Positions 20,993-30,410 are shown, numbered from the stretch's first letter. The stretch: DNA of 64,000 bases from Frateuria hangzhouensis (GCF_026410505.1 NZ_JAPMIU010000018.1:1-64000); one strand, 5' to 3'. The notes: a model not told the origin generated them from the sequence alone. Numbers and translations are program-made.

Positions 20993-22546
20993 TCAGCCCG
21001 GACGGTAGTAATCGCGCTCCCGGTACGTCCGCGCATACAAGCCGAACGCCAGCGCCGCCAGCAACGCGAAGGCGGCAAAGAAGAACATCTGGAAGGCGAT
21101 CGTACTCAAGCCGCTGCGGGCGATCGAACCGGTCACCGCATCGTTGCGCACGGCCGCGTTGGCCAGCAGCACCCACAGGTTGCCGATGGTGGTGGTGAGG
21201 TTCCAGAAGCTCATCACCACGCCTTTCATCGAGGCCGGCGCCTGGCTGTAGGCGAACTCCAGGCCGGTGGCCGAGACCAGCACCTCGCCGAAGGTCAGCA
21301 GCGCATACGGCAGGATCTGCCAGGTGATCGACAGCGCGTCGCCGCCGTCGAGCGCCACCTGCAGCCCGCCGATCACGATCCAGGCCAGGCCGCTGAAGGC
21401 GATGCCGGCGGTCATGCGGCGCAGCGCGGTGGGCGCGTAGCCGAGCCGGCGCAGCAGCGGATACAGCACCAAGTTGTTGAACGGGATCAGCAGCATCACC
21501 AGCATCGGGTTCAGCGCCTGCATCTGCGCCGGATGGAACCAGTCGGGCATCGTCATGCGCCCGCCCTGCACCACCCAGGTCGAGGCCTTCTGGTCGAACA
21601 GCGAGAAGAACGGCGTGGTCAGGGCGAAGATCACCAGCACGCGCAGCACGTTGCGCGCGCCGTCCACCGCCGTATCCGGATGCATGCCCCGGGCGCGGTC
21701 CATCTGTATCCAGGCGCCGCCGCCGATGCCGGCGATCAACGCCACCAGCGCCAGGCAGGCCGCAATCACGAAGCCCAGGCCCGGGATCAATCCGAACGAC
21801 GCCACCGCCACCAGCACGCCGGCACCGGCCACCCACAGGCCGGGCCGCGCCTGCCCAGGCCGCCGGCTGAGCAGCGCCGTGCGCACCACGCGCGAGAAGG
21901 CGTCCTGGTCCGGCGGTGCTGGCGGCACCATCACGTACTGGTGCCGGCCCAGCCAGAACACCACCGTGGCGACGAACATCAGCGCGCCCGGAATACCGAA
22001 CGCGATCGCTGCGCCGAACTGGCGCAGGAAGATCGGCATCAGCAATGAAGCGAAGAACGACCCGAAATTGATGATCCAGTAGAACGCGTCGAACACCACC
22101 TTGGCCAGGTGCTTGTTGGACTGGTCGAACTGGTCGCCGACGAACGAAGCCACCAGTGGCTTGATGCCGCCCGCCCCCAGTGCGATCAGCCCCAGGCCGA
22201 TGAAGAAGCCGAGGCGGTGGTCCTCGAACATCGCCAGGCAGGCGTGGCCCAGGCAATAGACCAGGCTCATCCACAGCACGGTGTGGTACTTGCCGAAGAA
22301 GCGGTCGGCGATCCAGCCGCCCAGCAGCGGGAAGAAATACACGCCGATGACGAAGCTGTGGAACACATCCTTGGCCGCCAGCGTGCGCTCGGCCTCGGGC
22401 ATGTAGGCCAGCAGGCTGCTGATCAGGAACGGCGTGAGAATGTTGCGCATCCCGTAGAACGAGAAGCGCTCGCAGCCTTCGTTGCCGATGATGTAGCCGA
22501 TCTGCCGCGGCAGGCGGCCGCCCCGGTCATGGGTGGTGGTGCTCAT
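20993..22546 (-). CDS. POT/PTR-family proton-dependent oligopeptide transporter
   Basis: A 517-aa inner-membrane H+ symporter for di- and tripeptides, with about 14 hydrophobic helices as usual for bacterial POTs. The N-terminal GYIIGNEGCERFSFYGMRN carries the ExxERFxYYG proton-coupling motif (with Phe for the first Tyr). LGAGGIKPLVASFVGDQFD and FYWIINFGSFFASLLMPIF are the PTR2 signatures. GGGGAG precedes the ATG. Substrate range (DtpA versus DtpB type) cannot be assigned. It is convergent with the beta-propeller gene. Confidence 0.94.
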   Translation of the reverse strand: MSTTTHDRGGRLPRQIGYIIGNEGCERFSFYGMRNILTPFLISSLLAYMPEAERTLAAKDVFHSFVIGVYFFPLLGGWIADRFFGKYHTVLWMSLVYCLGHACLAMFEDHRLGFFIGLGLIALGAGGIKPLVASFVGDQFDQSNKHLAKVVFDAFYWIINFGSFFASLLMPIFLRQFGAAIAFGIPGALMFVATVVFWLGRHQYVMVPPAPPDQDAFSRVVRTALLSRRPGQARPGLWVAGAGVLVAVASFGLIPGLGFVIAACLALVALIAGIGGGAWIQMDRARGMHPDTAVDGARNVLRVLVIFALTTPFFSLFDQKASTWVVQGGRMTMPDWFHPAQMQALNPMLVMLLIPFNNLVLYPLLRRLGYAPTALRRMTAGIAFSGLAWIVIGGLQVALDGGDALSITWQILPYALLTFGEVLVSATGLEFAYSQAPASMKGVVMSFWNLTTTIGNLWVLLANAAVRNDAVTGSIARSGLSTIAFQMFFFAAFALLAALAFGLYARTYRERDYYRPG

Positions 22547-22686
22547 CCGGACTCCCCGTAAACAGCGAAAAAGACCGGCGCGTGCCGGCCTCGATCACCC
22601 GACTCTACCAAGAACCGCCCGCCTGTCTGGCACCGCGCGCAGGACGCGCTTTCCGCCGACGTCAACGGCCGCAACGGGCGCGGTTC

Positions 22687-23274
22687 CTAGCTGTCGCTGT
22701 GCCCGCCGATGGCGCCTTCGATGCGCCGGTCGGGCACCAGCCAGATCAGCGCGACCACCGCGTACAGCAATTGCGCGATCCAGGCGGCCCGCAGGGTGGC
22801 CAGCAGGCCCAGCGCATACAGCACCGGCGACAATTTGGCTTTCCAGTCGTTGCCGATCGCGCGCCCAAGCAGCGAATCGTTGCCTTGCAGGCCGACCAGC
22901 ATCTGCTGCAGCAACCAGTACGCCAGTGCCGCCATCATCAACACGATGCCGTACGCCGCGGTGGGCACGGTGGCGAAATGGTTCTCGCCCATCCAGGCGG
23001 TGGCGAAGGGAAACAGCGACAACCAGAACAACAGGTGCAGGTTCGCCCACAGCGCCGCGCCGGAAACGCGCTGGCATGCCGCCAGCATATGGTGGTGGTT
23101 GTTCCAGTAGATGCCCACGTAGACGAAGCTCAGCACGTAGCTCAACAGCACGGGCACCAGCGGCGCCAGCGCCGCGAGCGTGGTCTCGTGCGGCACCTTC
23201 AGCTCCAGCACCATGATCGTGATGATGATCGCGATCACGCCGTCGCTGAAGGCTTCCAACCTTCCCTTGCCCAT
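22687..23274 (-). CDS. TMEM175-family (DUF1211) potassium channel-like protein
   Basis: A 195-aa inner-membrane protein. The start GKGRLEAFSDGVIAIIITIM contains the FSDG motif that lines the pore and defines the TMEM175 fold. About six hydrophobic segments follow, including LSYVLSFVYVGIYWNNHHHM. Bacterial homologues form tetrameric K+-permeable channels without a classical TVGYG filter. The length is normal for a single-repeat bacterial member. No regulatory partner is adjacent. Confidence 0.9.
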   Translation of the reverse strand: MGKGRLEAFSDGVIAIIITIMVLELKVPHETTLAALAPLVPVLLSYVLSFVYVGIYWNNHHHMLAACQRVSGAALWANLHLLFWLSLFPFATAWMGENHFATVPTAAYGIVLMMAALAYWLLQQMLVGLQGNDSLLGRAIGNDWKAKLSPVLYALGLLATLRAAWIAQLLYAVVALIWLVPDRRIEGAIGGHSDS

Positions 23275-23555
23275 CGTGGCCTCCGTCTGCCCCGCCTCTT
23301 TGGCGGCCGCGTCCTGATCTGTCCGTCGGCGAGAACGGGCATGTCGGCCAGCGCGGGAAACCCGGCAACCGGCGCGTCACCGGAATCGGCCCCGCCACTG
23401 TCCGCGCAGGTTACTACGCGGCCTTCGCCACCGATGCGGGGGCCACCATCGCCAGGACGCGCCGGAGCAGAGCCCGATATCGCCCAAAAAGCGCAACCTT
23501 AAGGTTGCATTACTGCAGAGGCAGGCGCAGGCTACGTGCAACCAGGAGGTGGCAT

Positions 23556-24023
23556 ATGAATGATCGCATCGAAAAGCGGATCGAGCTGAAGGCGCCCGTA
23601 GCCCGTGTGTGGCACGCGCTGACCGACCACGAGGCATTCGGCACATGGTTCCAGGTAAAGCTCGCTGGGCCGTTCGAACCCGGCAGGGAGGCGATCGGCC
23701 GGATCACCCATCCCGGCTTCGAACACGTCACCTGGCGGGCGGTGGTGAAGGAGATGGTGCCCGAACGGTTGTTCTCGCTGACCTGGCATCCGTTCGCCGT
23801 CGATCCGGAAGTGGACTATGCGTCCGAGCCGCAGACGCTGATCGAATTCCGGCTCGAGCCGCATGGCGACGGCACCCTGCTGACCTTGACCGAATCGGGC
23901 TTCGAGCGCATTCCCGCGCACCGTCGCGACGAGGCGTTCCGCATGAACGACGGTGGCTGGACCCAGCAGATGGAAAACATCCGCCGCTACGTCGAACAGG
24001 CCCCGCCCGGACGCACCGCGTGA
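23556..24023 (+). CDS. SRPBCC/AHSA1 domain protein
   Basis: A 155-aa START/Bet v1-like fold protein with a hydrophobic cavity for small molecules. RIEKRIELKAPVARVWHALT, AFGTWFQVKLAGPFEPG and the C-terminal GWTQQMENIRRYVEQA are typical of AHSA1-type proteins encoded beside ArsR regulators. AGGAGGTGG lies upstream of the ATG. The following ArsR gene starts inside its stop codon (GTGA), so both are translated from one message. The ligand is unknown. Confidence 0.9.
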   Translation: MNDRIEKRIELKAPVARVWHALTDHEAFGTWFQVKLAGPFEPGREAIGRITHPGFEHVTWRAVVKEMVPERLFSLTWHPFAVDPEVDYASEPQTLIEFRLEPHGDGTLLTLTESGFERIPAHRRDEAFRMNDGGWTQQMENIRRYVEQAPPGRTA

Positions 24024-24352
24024 ACCGTCCGCCGCGTACTGCCGCACGCACGGCCAGCGTGTTCGCTGCGCTGGGTGACCCCACCCGGCTGGCACTGGTC
24101 GACCGGCTCAGCGACGGTTCGCGCCGCTCCATCGCCCAGCTCAGCGCAAGCCATCCGCTCTCGCGGCAGGCGGTCACCAAGCACCTGCACGCGCTGGAGG
24201 AAGCTCGCATCGTGCAGCACGAGCGCGTCGGCCGCGAGCGCCTGTACGCGCTCGACCCTGCCCCCATCGAGGACATCCGCCGCTACATCGACCGGATCTC
24301 CCACCAGTGGGACGCCAGGCTGGCCCGCATCAAGGCGCTGGTCGAGTCCTGA
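24020..24352 (+). CDS. ArsR-family transcriptional regulator
   Basis: A 110-aa winged-helix repressor. ASVFAALGDPTRLALVDRLSD and SRQAVTKHLHALEEARIVQ form the HTH, with RERLYALDP as the wing. No metal-binding CxC pair is visible, so it belongs to the SRPBCC-linked, metal-free branch. The GTG start at 24020 overlaps the SRPBCC stop by four bases. The usual order is ArsR first; here the SRPBCC gene precedes, so autoregulation would act from the promoter before 23556. Confidence 0.92.
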   Translation: MNRPPRTAARTASVFAALGDPTRLALVDRLSDGSRRSIAQLSASHPLSRQAVTKHLHALEEARIVQHERVGRERLYALDPAPIEDIRRYIDRISHQWDARLARIKALVES

Positions 24353-24394
24353 GCCGCGGGACGCCGGCCAGCGTCAAGGCGGACAACGGCGCAC

Positions 24395-26422
24395 CTAATG
24401 GGCGCCCGCCGCTCCGACCAGCGGGCCGGCAACGGCTCCGTCTTCCGCCGAGGACAGTCCCAGCGGCGTAGCGAACACCGCACTTGCGATCCGGGCACCG
24501 GCAGGCGTGAGGTGCTGCTGGTCGCGATACAGCAGGCGGCCATGCAGCGCGATGCGGCAACCGTGCGCTCCGCATAGCGCTTCGTGCGGGTCGACCAACT
24601 GCGCGCCGGTGTCGCGCGCCACCCGTTCGAGCACGGCCAACGCCGGCGCGTCGGCCTCCATCTCGTCGCCGGCGACGAACCCGCATCCCTCCCCGCCGAC
24701 GATGCCGTTGAGCGCAGCGCGAAGCGGGTTCACGCAGGCCGCCATTTGCTTCACCGGCAGGAACTCGATGAACGGCACGTCGCGCACGATCAGCACCCGC
24801 TTGCCGTGGCGCTGCAATGCCCGCACCGCGCCGGACAGGCCGCGCTGCAGCAATACCCCGGGTGGCGCGTCGGGGCCGCTGGTCGGGGCGTAGAACACTT
24901 CGCGCATGTCGCCGGCGCGCCAGGCGCCGGCGATGATGACGGTGCCGATCCTCGGGTCTTCCTGCAGGATCTTCATGACGCGGCGATCGAAGCCCGCGCA
25001 GTCGGCCATCTGCTTCGGCTGCTTGGGCACCCGCCGGCTCACTCCGACCAGGAACGGGCAAGAGCTCCTGGTCAGTTGCGCCACGCCCATGCCCCCACGC
25101 GCCGCCACGGCACGGATGCCCGGCGCGAGTGCGGCGGCATGGCTGTCGCCGACCAGCGCCACCAACCGGCGGTCGGCGCCCTTCGGATAGCACTTGTCGG
25201 ACAGGTGCGGCTTGGCACCGTGGAGGGCCAGGCATGGATCGGCCAGACGCGTGGTGTCCGCGCTGGCAACGAACCCGCCCGGCCAGCGCTGCGGGTAGCC
25301 GTGCAGCACATAAGCCGAGCCGGTCGCCACCGCCACCAGGCCCATGGCGGCTGCAAAGCGCCACAAGGTCGTGGAGGCGGGCGCACGACTGCGCCGGAAC
25401 GGCTGTTCGATCCACCGATAGCTCGCCCACGCCAGCGCCACGGACACCGCCAGCAGCACCAGCCGAAGCGACAGCGACGGTTCGTGCACGAGCACCAACC
25501 GGGTCACGCTGATCAGCGGCCAATGCCAGAGATAAAGCGAGTAGGAAATCAGCCCCACGAAGCGCATGACCGGCGCGCTGAGCAAACGGCGGTTGATGAT
25601 CGACTGGTGCGTATCGAGCAGCAGCACCGTGCCAAGCACGGGCGGCACGGCGACCAGGCCGGGAAAAGGCGTAAACCGGTCGTAGGCAAACACGGGAACC
25701 ACGATCAATACCAGGCCGGCGACCGCCCGCAGCTCGGTACCGATGCCGGCGCCGCGCGGGGGTGCATTGCCGCGCGTGCGCTCGATGTCGCGCATGCCCA
25801 GCAGCACGCCGGCCGCCAGCTCCCAGACGCGCCCGGGCAACAGGAAGAACGCCGCCTGTGGCTCGTTGCGCACTCCCCACACGGCCAGGCCGAGCGAGAC
25901 CACGATCAACCCGGCCATCGCGATCATCCGTCCGCTGCGCCGCAGCCGGGGCAGCAACATCAGCACCAGCGGGGCCAGCAGATAAAACTGCTCCTCCACG
26001 CCGAGCGACCATGTCATCAGCAGCGGGTTGAGGTCCGCCACCGGGCGGAAGTAGTTGATCGAGTACCAGAGCTCTAAGTTGGACGCCGACAGCACGGTCG
26101 CCACCGCGGTCGCACCGAAATCGCGCAACCCGTCGGGCGTGGCCACGACCATCATGGCCAGGAACGTCGCGGCCAGCACCGCCAGCAGCGCCGGCACGAT
26201 GCGGCGCGCGCGCCGGACGTAGAATGTCCGATAGGAGAAGCTGCCCTGCAGCGCTTCGCGGTAGATCAGGCTGCCGATGAGGAAGCCCGAGATGACGAAG
26301 AACACGTCGACGCCGATGAAGCCGCCCGTCGCCGCAAATCCATAGTGATAAGCGGCCACGCTCATCACGGCGATCGCCCGCATGCCGTCGATATCCGGGC
26401 GATAGCTTTTCAGTGCCGCCAT
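24395..26422 (-). CDS. OatA-like acyltransferase (acyltransferase 3 + SGNH domains)
   Basis: A 675-aa inner-membrane enzyme predicted to O-acetylate a cell-surface glycan (LPS O-antigen, exopolysaccharide or peptidoglycan). Residues 1-370 form the multi-helix acyltransferase-3 domain, starting YRPDIDGMRAIAVMSVAAYH and FFVISGFLIGSLIYRE with the catalytic-type His. The periplasmic C-terminal SGNH domain follows, with VALVGDSHAAAL (nucleophile Ser) and YRDQQHLTPAG (Asp-His dyad). The ATG at 26420-26422 is used because it opens the conserved motif and GGAGG precedes it; longer in-frame extension has no family support. The substrate is not shown by neighbours. Confidence 0.92.
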   Translation of the reverse strand: MAALKSYRPDIDGMRAIAVMSVAAYHYGFAATGGFIGVDVFFVISGFLIGSLIYREALQGSFSYRTFYVRRARRIVPALLAVLAATFLAMMVVATPDGLRDFGATAVATVLSASNLELWYSINYFRPVADLNPLLMTWSLGVEEQFYLLAPLVLMLLPRLRRSGRMIAMAGLIVVSLGLAVWGVRNEPQAAFFLLPGRVWELAAGVLLGMRDIERTRGNAPPRGAGIGTELRAVAGLVLIVVPVFAYDRFTPFPGLVAVPPVLGTVLLLDTHQSIINRRLLSAPVMRFVGLISYSLYLWHWPLISVTRLVLVHEPSLSLRLVLLAVSVALAWASYRWIEQPFRRSRAPASTTLWRFAAAMGLVAVATGSAYVLHGYPQRWPGGFVASADTTRLADPCLALHGAKPHLSDKCYPKGADRRLVALVGDSHAAALAPGIRAVAARGGMGVAQLTRSSCPFLVGVSRRVPKQPKQMADCAGFDRRVMKILQEDPRIGTVIIAGAWRAGDMREVFYAPTSGPDAPPGVLLQRGLSGAVRALQRHGKRVLIVRDVPFIEFLPVKQMAACVNPLRAALNGIVGGEGCGFVAGDEMEADAPALAVLERVARDTGAQLVDPHEALCGAHGCRIALHGRLLYRDQQHLTPAGARIASAVFATPLGLSSAEDGAVAGPLVGAAGAH

Positions 26423-27020
26423 GCTTCCTCCCTGTGTCGAACGGCACCCAACCGCGGAGCGGATACCCCATCCCATCCCCGGACAAGCATGGCGCCAGCC
26501 ATCGGCCACGCCATCCCCAAGCGGCGCGGACCCGGCAAGCAACCTCGGGCCCGTGCGCGCGCTAAGCGCGGACGCTTGCACGGCGGTCGTGCAATCGAGG
26601 TGAACCATCGCAACCGATTCGGACGTCTCATCCATGGCGTCGGTCAAGCGCCCTTCAGCTTCATGACGACGCCAACCCATCGCTGCCGTCCCGCTTCGCG
26701 GACCTGCCGGCAACGGATGTCCCGACGCAAAGGCCCGCGGCAGCGGGATTCGGCGTGCGCGCCAGCCGGGCGCCTGCCTGTGCGCCGGGCCCCTGCTTCC
26801 TACACGCGCCGAATACGACCAAGCGTGACGTTCGCGCCGCGCATTCTAGACAGCCCTGTCATGGCGTCTGCGCCATGCTTCTTCCCGGAGATGGCGCATC
26901 GCAAATGGACGTCCAAACCACGGCGGCATCCGGTCGCGGCGCTGCCACGGACACCACCGCCGCCCTCGCCCACGGATGGCACGCGAACGGGTGGCCGTCG
27001 ATCCCACCGAGGAAGCGCAG
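26423..27020. other. 598-bp intergenic region with no supported gene
   Basis: The gap separates the divergent acyltransferase and the phasin-like operon. Open frames exist on both strands but have codon use and composition unlike the neighbours, no RBS and no recognisable domain. It must hold both promoters. No clear -35/-10 pair, tRNA or repeat was found. Confidence 0.5.
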
Positions 27021-27752
27021 ATGAACACACCCCAGGACAGCAGCCACCGCCCGTCCGCCCGCGGACCGGCCCAGGGCTCTTCGGGCGGCACGCAGGCGTC
27101 GGGCACCCGCGACCGCGCCGAGGAGCTCGCCGACAAGGCTCGCGCCGAAGGCCAGGAACAGGCGCAGCACTACCGCGACAGGGCGGCCGACAAGGTCGAT
27201 ACGTTTGCCGACAGCGTCAAGGCCGCCGCCGCTCAGATGCAGGATGATGACGTGGCGCACCTGTCCGGACACATCAGTGACATGGCCGACGGCCTCGGTC
27301 GCATGGCCGACGGACTGCGCGAAAAGAGCGCCGACGAGATCCTGCACGACGTGCGCCGCATCGCGCGCGAGAACCCCACCCTCTTCATCGCCGGCAGCAT
27401 CGCGGTCGGCTTCGGCATCACCCGTTTCGCGCGCGCGTCCGCGAGCGCTGCCACCGATCGCGACCGTCGGCCATCCTACCGGGCCACCGGCGAACGCCCG
27501 GGCGACACCCGCTGGACCGATCCCGATGCGTCCGTGCCGGGTACCACGGCGCAACCGGCAACCGGCAACGCCACCATCGACACTACCTCGCCCGGGGGCC
27601 TGACCGGCGCCATTCCCGCAGCCCCCGGCCCCTCGGCGACCAGCGCCGACGCCATCTCGGCGCGTGCGGGTGCTGCGGCAAGCGACGGCACGGCAAGCGG
27701 GGCGCGCGACGCCCCGTCATCGGACATCCAGCGCGGGAGCCATCAGCCATGA
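27021..27752 (+). CDS. Hydrophilic stress/envelope protein (nutrient-deprivation-induced-like)
   Basis: A 243-aa protein. The first 100 residues are charged and helical (RAEELADKARAEGQEQAQHY, DSVKAAAAQMQDD), resembling phasin/LEA-like amphipathic helices. A segment HISDMADGLGRMADGLREKSADEIL precedes one short hydrophobic stretch TLFIAGSIAVGFGI that could anchor it in the membrane. The C-terminal 100 residues are low-complexity Thr/Pro/Ala/Gly. GAGGAAG precedes the ATG at 27021. The stop overlaps the holin-X-like gene. The layout resembles nutrient-deprivation-induced proteins of soil bacteria; the exact role is unknown. Confidence 0.78.
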   Translation: MNTPQDSSHRPSARGPAQGSSGGTQASGTRDRAEELADKARAEGQEQAQHYRDRAADKVDTFADSVKAAAAQMQDDDVAHLSGHISDMADGLGRMADGLREKSADEILHDVRRIARENPTLFIAGSIAVGFGITRFARASASAATDRDRRPSYRATGERPGDTRWTDPDASVPGTTAQPATGNATIDTTSPGGLTGAIPAAPGPSATSADAISARAGAAASDGTASGARDAPSSDIQRGSHQP

Positions 27753-28201
27753 ACAAGTCCTTCGAACGCCCCCAGACCTTCGACAACCCGCCACTGCGCG
27801 CCGTGCCTTCGCGCGAACGCGAGGAAGACTGTTCCATCGGCGGCCTGCTCAAACAGCTGGCGCGCGAGATCCCGATGCTGTTCACCAAGGAGCTTGCGCT
27901 GGCCAAGGCCGAGATGCGCGAGAACCTGCGCGCCACCAAGGCCGGCGTAGCGGCGGTGGCCACCGGCGGCGCGGTGATGCTGGCCGGCCTGATCGTGCTG
28001 CTGATGGCGGGCGTGTACGGGCTGGGCACCGTACTGCCGGCGTGGTTGTCCGCGCTGATCGTCGGCGCCGCGGCGCTGATCGTGGGCTGGGTCATGGTCA
28101 GCGCCGGCAAGAAGCAGTTCGAGACGTCATCACTCAAGCCCGACCACACCATCGATTCGCTGCACAAGGATGCCGACGCCATCCGCGGGAGGACGCCATG
28201 A
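27749..28201 (+). CDS. Phage-holin-X/YqjE-like membrane protein (PF07332-like)
   Basis: A 150-aa protein with a conserved amphipathic helix (GGLLKQLAREIPMLFTKELALAKAEMREN) followed by two transmembrane helices (AAVATGGAVMLAGLIVLLMAG and LSALIVGAAALIVGWVMV). This is the architecture of the holin-superfamily III/YqjE group, which despite its name is chromosomal and linked to ribosome or envelope stress responses. The ATG overlaps the previous stop (ATGA), and the stop overlaps the DUF3618 start, giving a tightly coupled trio. Confidence 0.87.
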   Translation: MNKSFERPQTFDNPPLRAVPSREREEDCSIGGLLKQLAREIPMLFTKELALAKAEMRENLRATKAGVAAVATGGAVMLAGLIVLLMAGVYGLGTVLPAWLSALIVGAAALIVGWVMVSAGKKQFETSSLKPDHTIDSLHKDADAIRGRTP

Positions 28202-28929
28202 ACACCGCCGACCGCATCGAAGCCGAATCGCACAAGGATCCCGCGCGCCTGGAACGCGAGATCGACCAGCAGCGCGCGGACATCAACCACATCGTCGATG
28301 CGCTGGAAAACAAGCTATCGCCCGGCCAGCTGTTCGACCGGCTGTTGCACTACGGCAAAGGCAACGGCCGCGAGGTGGCGCAGAACATCGGCAACGCGGT
28401 GAAAGCCAACCCCGTGCCCGCGCTGCTGACTTCCGTCGGGCTGCTCTGGCTCTACGCCAGCCGCAACGACCCGGCACCCATGCCAGGTACCGGCCGCGAT
28501 GCCTACACCGGCGCGGGAGCCGGCGACGGCGAGGGCATGATGGATCGCGCCCGCGAGCTGGGCGAGGAGGTATCGGACGGTGTCTCCAGCACCTGGAACC
28601 AAGCCCGGTCGCGCGTCAGCGGCACCGCCTCGCGCATGGCCGACAGCGCTCATGGCGCACGCGATTCGTTGATGCACCAGAAGGATCGCGCCGTGCAGGG
28701 CTATAACCACTTGCTGCATGACAACCCGCTTGCGCTGGGCGCGATCGGCATCGCCGTCGGCGCGCTGCTTGGCGCCGCGTTGCCCACTACCGAACCGGAG
28801 AACCGGCTGATGGGCGAAGCCAGCGACGACCTCGCCGACAAGGCCAGGGACGCGATGCACACCGGCGCGGAAAAGGCGCGCGATGTCATGCACGATGTCG
28901 GTGAACCCAAAGACCAGGTACGCCACTAG
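28198..28929 (+). CDS. DUF3618 / YqjD-like membrane-anchored protein
   Basis: A 243-aa protein. The N-terminal DUF3618 motif is clear (LEREIDQQRADINHIVDALENKLSPGQLFD), followed by a short membrane segment (VPALLTSVGLLWLYA). A long charged helical region and a second YqjD/ElaB-type anchor (NPLALGAIGIAVGALLGAAL) come next, then a terminal helix with DKARDAMHTGAEKARDVMHD. E. coli YqjD/ElaB tether ribosomes to the membrane in stationary phase; the same role here is inferred from the anchor type only. Last gene of the coupled trio. Confidence 0.87.
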   Translation: MNTADRIEAESHKDPARLEREIDQQRADINHIVDALENKLSPGQLFDRLLHYGKGNGREVAQNIGNAVKANPVPALLTSVGLLWLYASRNDPAPMPGTGRDAYTGAGAGDGEGMMDRARELGEEVSDGVSSTWNQARSRVSGTASRMADSAHGARDSLMHQKDRAVQGYNHLLHDNPLALGAIGIAVGALLGAALPTTEPENRLMGEASDDLADKARDAMHTGAEKARDVMHDVGEPKDQVRH

Positions 28930-28978
28930 CGGCGCCAGAGACAGCGGCTTTGCCCGCGTGGACGAGCGCCGCTCAGCT

Positions 28979-29051
28979 GTAAGGAGCGCCCCCTGTGCGC
29001 GACCGCCATGCCAGGGTGTGGCGCGCGTCGCGCGCACGGTGCGCTCCTGCA
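28979..29051. repeat. Palindromic intergenic repeat, family A
   Basis: The outer arms AAGGAGCGC and GTGCGCTCCT and inner arms TGTGCGCGACC and GTCGCGCGCAC are inverted. It matches 417-490 and 58268-58331. It lies between the convergent DUF3618 and GH18 genes. Confidence 0.8.
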
Positions 29052-29162
29052 GGCGCGCGGCGATTGGTCAACGTCGTGGCAGAGGGCCAAACCTCCGCAC
29101 CGGGCCGGTCCCATGGCGGCGCCGTGGCTTCCCCACCGCTCCAGCGCACCCCGTCGCGATAG

Positions 29163-30266
29163 TCATTGCAGCCCTTCCCAGATCGCATCCACCAACGCCC
29201 CCTCGGGATCGTGCGCCTGTTCCCAGTACATCATCCCGCCAAGCCGGTGCGCCTTGACGTAGGCCGCCTTGGCCGCGATCGAGCGCGGATCGTCGTAGGT
29301 GACGAACCGGCGCGTCCGCGGGTTCCACAACCAGGAGGCCTTCGCCTGGGCGTCCCAGTGGCGCTCGAAACCGTTGCGATCGATGTAATCGCGCACGAGT
29401 TGCGGCCACGGGTGCTCGCCCTCGTAACGGTCGTAGTGCTGGTACAGGCCATCGTGATCCGCCTTCACCCCGGCGAACTCGCGTCCATAGAAAGCCGCGC
29501 CCAGCAACAGCTTGCCGGGCGGCACACCGGCGGCGAGATACTGGCGGACCGCGCCGTCCGCACTGCGCGCATCGGCTGGCGCCAGGCGTGACCAGTAGAG
29601 GCCGGTGTGGTGGCCCGTGGTCGGCGTCATGCGGTTGACGAAGTCGTAAGTCATCAGGTTGAACCAGTCCACCCAGGGCGCCACGGCGGCGATGTCGACG
29701 CCGTCGGCAAACGGCCCATCGGCCACGGCCACGCTGAGCGCGTAATGCCGACCCTCGCCGGCGGCTGCATCGAGCGCCTGGCGCAGCGCCTCGAGCAGCA
29801 GCGGAAAGCGGGTGCGGTCGGCCGGGCTGGACGCAATGCCCGATTCGCCGTGGCCGGGATATTCCCAGTCCACGTCGAGCCCGTCCGCGCCGTGCTCAGC
29901 CACCAGTCGTGCTGCGCTCCGCGCGAAGGCTTCGCGGCCTTCGGCCGTCGCGGCCGCCTCGGAGAAGCCGCCCGCGCCCCAGCCGCCCACGGCAATCATC
30001 ACCTTCAGCGACGGCTTCGTGCGCTTGAGCGCGAGCAACCGCTGCAGCCGCGGCCCGGCGTCGGCGTCCAGCACCACGCGTCCGTTCTCGACGCGGGCGA
30101 AGGCGAAGATCAGCGTGTCGATGCGCTCGAGGGTGCGTACATGCACGGCCTTCCAGTCGGTGGCATAGCCGACCACGCGGTAATCGGCGGCCTGCGCCGT
30201 GGACGCCGCAGCGACCAGCGTGCAGGCCAGCAGGGCGAGGACGAACTTCGGCAGGCGCAAGGCCAT
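29163..30266 (-). CDS. Secreted GH18 glycoside hydrolase (chitinase-like)
   Basis: A 367-aa exported hydrolase acting on chitin-type or N-acetylglucosamine glycans. The signal peptide (FVLALLACTLVAAASTAQA) leads into the GH18 barrel: VVGYATDW, MIAVGGWGAGGFS (strand 3) and the catalytic DGLDVDWE (Glu135, from DxxDxDxE). FNLMTYDFVNR and LGGMMYWEQAHDP are the later strands. The terminal residues DAIWEGLQ complete the barrel. There is no carbohydrate-binding module. The length suits a single-domain chitinase or an endo-beta-GlcNAc-ase. The ATG at 30264-30266 starts the signal peptide. Confidence 0.93.
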   Translation of the reverse strand: MALRLPKFVLALLACTLVAAASTAQAADYRVVGYATDWKAVHVRTLERIDTLIFAFARVENGRVVLDADAGPRLQRLLALKRTKPSLKVMIAVGGWGAGGFSEAAATAEGREAFARSAARLVAEHGADGLDVDWEYPGHGESGIASSPADRTRFPLLLEALRQALDAAAGEGRHYALSVAVADGPFADGVDIAAVAPWVDWFNLMTYDFVNRMTPTTGHHTGLYWSRLAPADARSADGAVRQYLAAGVPPGKLLLGAAFYGREFAGVKADHDGLYQHYDRYEGEHPWPQLVRDYIDRNGFERHWDAQAKASWLWNPRTRRFVTYDDPRSIAAKAAYVKAHRLGGMMYWEQAHDPEGALVDAIWEGLQ

Positions 30267-30410
30267 GGCATGGGCTCCTCTGTCAGAAGCCAAGCATGCC
30301 ACGCTGCCTTCCGGTCAATGGTGAGTCGGGGCCTTGCAGCCGGCCGTACCGCTGGTAACTTGCCCATCCTGAGCGGCTCACGCACGACACAGACTGCGAA
30401 GGAGAACCCC

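Noticed and set aside
26345-27247. 300-codon frame spanning the acyltransferase 5' end and the phasin-like gene
   Set aside because: It overlaps two well-supported genes in other frames, is Arg/Pro/His-rich, and lacks an RBS and domain.
27749-28201. Prophage holin
   Set aside because: The gene belongs to the chromosomal holin-X/YqjE group, is coupled to stress genes, and no phage structural, lysis or integrase gene is nearby.
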